Source: Candidatus Harrisonbacteria bacterium (GTDB lineage: Bacteria > Patescibacteriota > Minisyncoccia > UBA6257 > UBA11618). Taken from it: DNA of 6,888 nt. Made by a program: the position numbers and the translations under genes. The stretch covers positions 1-6,888 of the forward strand of contig JAHFLM010000046.1 in the NCBI GenBank assembly GCA_023244865.1, read 5' to 3'. Shown one piece after another: positions 4,154 through 6,888 of the stretch; the stretch's first letter is position 1, and every line of letters starts with the position of its first letter. The notes under the pieces are model-generated. The model was given only the letters and a program-made list of their open reading frames with translations, was not told where the DNA came from and did no database searches.

Positions 4154-5846
4154 AAACTATTTTGCGCCATCAGCCCTAGAAATTAACCCGACTTATTTAA
4201 AGCTTGGGGAGAAGATGGTGAAGACGCTTTTCTTTTTGACTTATCCTCGATATCTTTCGACCTCGTGGTTTTCGCCGCTTGTGAACACGCCGGAATTAAT
4301 TGATATTTCAATTCACATTACGCCAGTGGATACTGCCACCGCTTTGAAAAGCTTGAAGAAAAAGGCGACGCAGGTGGAGGCGCAGCTCCAGGACAGGGAA
4401 GAGAAGGGGATGATTAGAAGTCCGATGCTTGAGACGGCGATGAGGGACGTGGAGGGTTTGCGAGACTCGTTACAACAAGCGGTGGAACATCTTTTTACGG
4501 TGGCGGTTTATTTTACACTTTATGCAGACACGGCTGAGGAGCTTGGTAGTATTGAAAATAGCTTGGTGAATTTACTCGAGAGCCGGTTAATTTATGTGAA
4601 GCCGGCGACCTTTCAGCAGGTAGAGGCTTTTAATGCGGTGTTGCCAATAGTGAACGACGAGTTAAATATTTCTAATCCGCTAAATTCTTCGCCAGCGGCT
4701 TCGTTTTTCCCATTTGTGTCGCCAACCTTAACGACAGACTCAGGAACACTGCATGGAATTAATACTTTTAATAATACTTTGGTAATTTTTGATCGCTTTG
4801 ATTTGCAAAATGCGAATATGGCGATTTTTGCAACGTCTGGTGCGGGTAAATCTTATGCGGCGAAGCTTGAAGCATTACGCTCTTTAATGACGGGCGCAGA
4901 CGTGATCGTGATCGACCCAGAAAACGAATATAAAGGCTTAGCAGAGGCGGTGGGGGGGAGCTTTTTCAATATTTCTTTAACCTCAGAAAGCCATATTAAT
5001 CCGTTTGATATTCCAATAATTCCGAAAGACGAATCAGCGGATGATGTATTGCGTTCACATATCGTGAACTTAACAGGTTTGTTTAAAATCATGCTTGGCG
5101 AATTAAGTCCGACTGAAGAAGGGGTGCTTGATCGAGCGATTACCGAAACTTATGCTTCGCGTGACATTATTCCGGGAAAGGATTTTTCGAAAGCGACAGC
5201 GCCTTTAATTTCGGATTTGGAAACCGTGCTCAGAAATATTTCTGGGGGGGTGGGCTTAGCAGATAGATTATATAGATTTACCGAAGGAAGTTATGGCGGG
5301 TTTTTAAACCAGCAATCGAACGTGGATATTCGGAATCGATTTGTGGTGTTTTCGGTGAGAGATTTAGAGGAGAGTCTCCGGCCGATCGCGATGTATATTA
5401 TTTTGAATTATATTTGGAATTTAATTCGCTCGGAATTAAAGCAGAGAATTATGGTGGTAGACGAGGCGTGGTGGCTTATGAAATATCCGGAAGGAGCGGC
5501 CTTCTTGTTTGGACTAGTAAAACGAGCGAGAAAATATTATTTAGGAGTGACCACGATTACTCAGGATGTGGAAGATTTTTTACTTTCGCCTTTTGGCCGA
5601 CCAATTATTACGAACAGTGCTTTGCAAATTTTAATGAGACAACACCCGGCAACCATCGATATCGTGGCTAAGACTTTTAACTTAACTGACTCGGAAAAAG
5701 GGTTGCTGGTGGATGCGGCGGTGGGAGAGGGATTGTTTTTTGCTGGCCTAAACCATGTCGCAATTAAGATTATTGCTTCTTATATGGAAGATCAGCTGAT
5801 TACTACTAACCCCAAGGAATTGTTAAATGAAACAGAAGATAAATAG
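4134..5846 (+). CDS. virB4: VirB4-like type IV secretion ATPase (ATPase core)
   Basis: This is a 570-residue protein from ATG 4134. Four further codons could be added from TTG 4122; neither start has a Shine-Dalgarno site. VirB4 proteins are hexameric P-loop ATPases of the HerA/FtsK-like group at the inner membrane that power assembly of, and transport by, type IV secretion and conjugation systems. Counting from ATG 4134, the order is: SALEINPTYLKLGEKM, the lead-in to the ATPase region (about 13-28); a helical part with a coiled segment (about 66-118); Walker A ATSGAGKS (233-240, catalytic Lys 239); VIDPENEY (259-266), characteristic of the family; Walker B MVVDEAWWL (440-448, with Asp 443 and Glu 444); ITQD (485-488); and MRQHP (501-505), which may carry the arginine finger. 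All key residues are present, so the enzyme looks functional. The gene overlaps its upstream partner by 20 nt and the next gene by 20 nt, which points to one operon with coupled translation. Confidence 0.93.
   Translation: MNPNELKNYFAPSALEINPTYLKLGEKMVKTLFFLTYPRYLSTSWFSPLVNTPELIDISIHITPVDTATALKSLKKKATQVEAQLQDREEKGMIRSPMLETAMRDVEGLRDSLQQAVEHLFTVAVYFTLYADTAEELGSIENSLVNLLESRLIYVKPATFQQVEAFNAVLPIVNDELNISNPLNSSPAASFFPFVSPTLTTDSGTLHGINTFNNTLVIFDRFDLQNANMAIFATSGAGKSYAAKLEALRSLMTGADVIVIDPENEYKGLAEAVGGSFFNISLTSESHINPFDIPIIPKDESADDVLRSHIVNLTGLFKIMLGELSPTEEGVLDRAITETYASRDIIPGKDFSKATAPLISDLETVLRNISGGVGLADRLYRFTEGSYGGFLNQQSNVDIRNRFVVFSVRDLEESLRPIAMYIILNYIWNLIRSELKQRIMVVDEAWWLMKYPEGAAFLFGLVKRARKYYLGVTTITQDVEDFLLSPFGRPIITNSALQILMRQHPATIDIVAKTFNLTDSEKGLLVDAAVGEGLFFAGLNHVAIKIIASYMEDQLITTNPKELLNETEDK
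5814..5818 (+). promoter_or_regulatory. Ribosome-binding site for the 5827 gene, inside virB4
   Basis: AAGGA lies 8 nt before ATG 5827 and within the last codons of virB4. It supports that start even though it overlaps the end of the ATPase gene by 20 nt. Confidence 0.6.
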
Positions 5847-6234
5847 GGTAGAGTTTGTGTTTGTAGTGCTTTTAGTCTTAATGGCTGAGCTAGCCGAGGG
5901 CTTGATGGAAGTTTTCTTGCCAGTCTTAGGACAAGTCATAAATGTTTTCTGGAGCTCCTTTATCTGGCTCACAATTCAGTTTTATCTTAAAATAAGAGAG
6001 GCTAGGGGAGTGTGGTATTTCGTTGGTAGCTTAGTGGACTACATTCCTTATATAAATGTTTTACCAATTAAAACAGTTTCTTTAATAGCCACGATCATTA
6101 TCCATAATCGAGAGGCGGCGGCTGAAGCTTCTGGCGGACACAGTATTATTACCACCGTAGTTGATATTACTAATCATAAAAATGAAATTAATAAATCTAA
6201 AAAAGATTCTTCTAATACCACTCCTACTATTTAG
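5827..6234 (+). CDS. Small multi-spanning membrane protein of the secretion locus
   Basis: This is a 135-residue protein with about three hydrophobic segments: about 9-27 (FVFVVLLVLMAELAEG), about 28-54 (VLGQVINVFWSSFIWLTIQFYL) and about 62-92 (ending VSLIATIIIH). A hydrophilic tail (93-135) follows, rich in Ala, Asn, Lys, Ser and Thr. Acidic residues within the first segment (E21, E24, E28) are unusual for a membrane helix and may face a partner or a channel. I do not recognise a named family. It begins inside the end of virB4 with a good ribosome-binding site and itself overlaps the next gene by 53 nt, so it is part of the same operon. A role as an inner-membrane partner of the ATPase complex is inferred from this context. 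Confidence 0.8.
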   Translation: MKQKINRVEFVFVVLLVLMAELAEGLMEVFLPVLGQVINVFWSSFIWLTIQFYLKIREARGVWYFVGSLVDYIPYINVLPIKTVSLIATIIIHNREAAAEASGGHSIITTVVDITNHKNEINKSKKDSSNTTPTI

Positions 6235-6853
6235 TTTTTCTTTTGTTGCAGAGGCAAAAGACGATTTTTTAATTAATTGGAAGGCAAGTGTTTATGTGCC
6301 ATTTTTCTATACAGGGAAGGCGCTACCAACCTTAGGAAGTAAAATAGAAGTAAGTTTTGAACTTTTACATGACGATCAAATAGTAAGCCTGAAGGGGAGA
6401 GAGGTGCGCTGGTTTATTGGTAATAAGCAAGTGGCTAAAGGCCCCAACTTAAAGAAAACCATTTATAATATTCCGGGCGAACAAACTGGAAACCTAGCGA
6501 TTAGACTTGAGGTGAGCGGGCCTTATGGAGAAGTGAATAAGGTATTCACGATCCCCGTAACTAGCCCTAAAGTGGTAATCGAAGATAAAAATCAGGGGAT
6601 TTTGAATAAGGGTAATAATAATTATTTGGCTTGGCCTTACTTTTTCAATGTGAAAAAAATGGACGAGCTTGGCTTTACTTGGCAAATTGACGAAGATAGG
6701 ACAACCGGCAAGCCAGATCAAAGGAACACCCTAGATTTAAATGTAGCGAAAGATGTGAATGATTATAACTCAGAACTTTCTGCCACCATCCAAAAATTAA
6801 ATAACTTACTAGAAATTGGAAGAAAGAGCATTAATTTAAAGACAAATAAATGA
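6182..6853 (+). CDS. Secreted protein with probable tandem Ig-like domains
   Basis: This is a 223-residue protein with a clear Sec signal peptide: n-region MKLINLKK, hydrophobic core ILLIPLLLFSFSFV (9-22), and an AEA site after residue 25. The mature part is beta-rich and looks like two related domains. The first (about 30-130) contains VRWFIGNKQVAKG (75-87), and the second (about 145-190) contains YFFNV and LGFTWQID (163-170). The pattern of an aromatic turn before W-x-(I/V)-(D/G) is what I recall of Ig/PKD-like exported proteins encoded beside VirB4 genes in CPR genomes. It would act outside the cytoplasmic membrane, perhaps as an extracytoplasmic part of the apparatus or in cell contact. 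ATG 6182 is preferred over TTG 6161 because it gives a normal signal peptide, although no Shine-Dalgarno site precedes either. It overlaps the previous gene by 53 nt and the next by 4 nt. Confidence 0.82.
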   Translation: MKLINLKKILLIPLLLFSFSFVAEAKDDFLINWKASVYVPFFYTGKALPTLGSKIEVSFELLHDDQIVSLKGREVRWFIGNKQVAKGPNLKKTIYNIPGEQTGNLAIRLEVSGPYGEVNKVFTIPVTSPKVVIEDKNQGILNKGNNNYLAWPYFFNVKKMDELGFTWQIDEDRTTGKPDQRNTLDLNVAKDVNDYNSELSATIQKLNNLLEIGRKSINLKTNK

Positions 6854-6888
6854 CTTTTTTAAAAAGAAAAGTAATTTTTGTATTTTGG
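6850..6888 (+). CDS. Start of the next operon gene (5' fragment, 13 codons)
   Basis: ATGA at 6850-6853 overlaps the preceding stop, a classic sign of translational coupling. The frame stays open to the window edge and reads MTFLKRKVIFVFW. That is a basic n-region followed by hydrophobic residues, which suits a signal peptide or a first membrane helix. Nothing more can be said because the gene is cut by the end of the window. Confidence 0.6.
   Translation, partial: MTFLKRKVIFVFW

Noticed and set aside
4952..5250. Two runs of seven G residues (4952-4958 and 5244-5250) as possible frameshift sites
   Set aside because: The ATPase frame continues correctly through both, giving expected family sequence on each side, so there is no sign of a shift.
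5414..5671. Open frame of 85 codons inside virB4
   Set aside because: It overlaps the region coding for Walker B and the ITQD motif of the ATPase in another frame and is a shadow.

Overview
The window looks like part of a Candidate Phyla Radiation (Patescibacteria, probably Paceibacteria/Parcubacteria-like) chromosome. This placement is inferred from gene content and style, not from any marker gene. All genes lie on the + strand and are tightly packed, with short or negative spacings, and most lack a clear Shine-Dalgarno site. TGA is used as a stop (position 6851), so a code with reassigned TGA is unlikely. Host genes are A+T-rich (15/60 G+C in the line starting at 1081 and 24/60 in the line starting at 5221).

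The backbone is a type IV secretion-like or conjugation-like locus of the kind widespread in CPR genomes. In order it holds: a charged helical protein, possibly the C-terminal end of a larger protein (6-830); a protein with a helical N-terminal domain and a disordered tail (945-1754); a PrgI-family membrane protein (1759-2229); a small protein corresponding to the N-terminal domain of VirB4/TraC (3488-4153); the VirB4-like ATPase with intact Walker A and B motifs (4134-5846); a small multi-spanning membrane protein (5827-6234); a secreted protein with probable Ig-like domains (6182-6853); and the first 13 codons of a further gene (6850 onward). Together these would make an inner-membrane ATPase complex with membrane and exported partners.

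The unusual part is 2230-3487. PrgI and the VirB4 genes would normally be adjacent, but about 1.2 kb separates them here. This stretch holds a palindromic REPIN-like element (2303-2395); a strong extended -10 promoter whose -35 box sits inside a perfect 10-bp inverted repeat (2445-2484); a G+C-richer two-gene unit encoding a two-helix membrane protein and a 68-residue His/Cys-rich protein, with structured RNA between them; a textbook intrinsic terminator (3258-3286); and a second composite palindrome (3302-3432). A TATAAT box then sits 6 nt before the first ATG of the VirB4 unit, suggesting a leaderless transcript. The small unit has its own promoter and terminator and reads as an acquired cassette of unknown function placed inside the secretion operon.

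Two further points stand out. VirB4 is split into two overlapping frames at a run of eight A residues. In addition, a fragment resembling a widespread dispersed repeat is translated in frame inside the 945-1754 gene.
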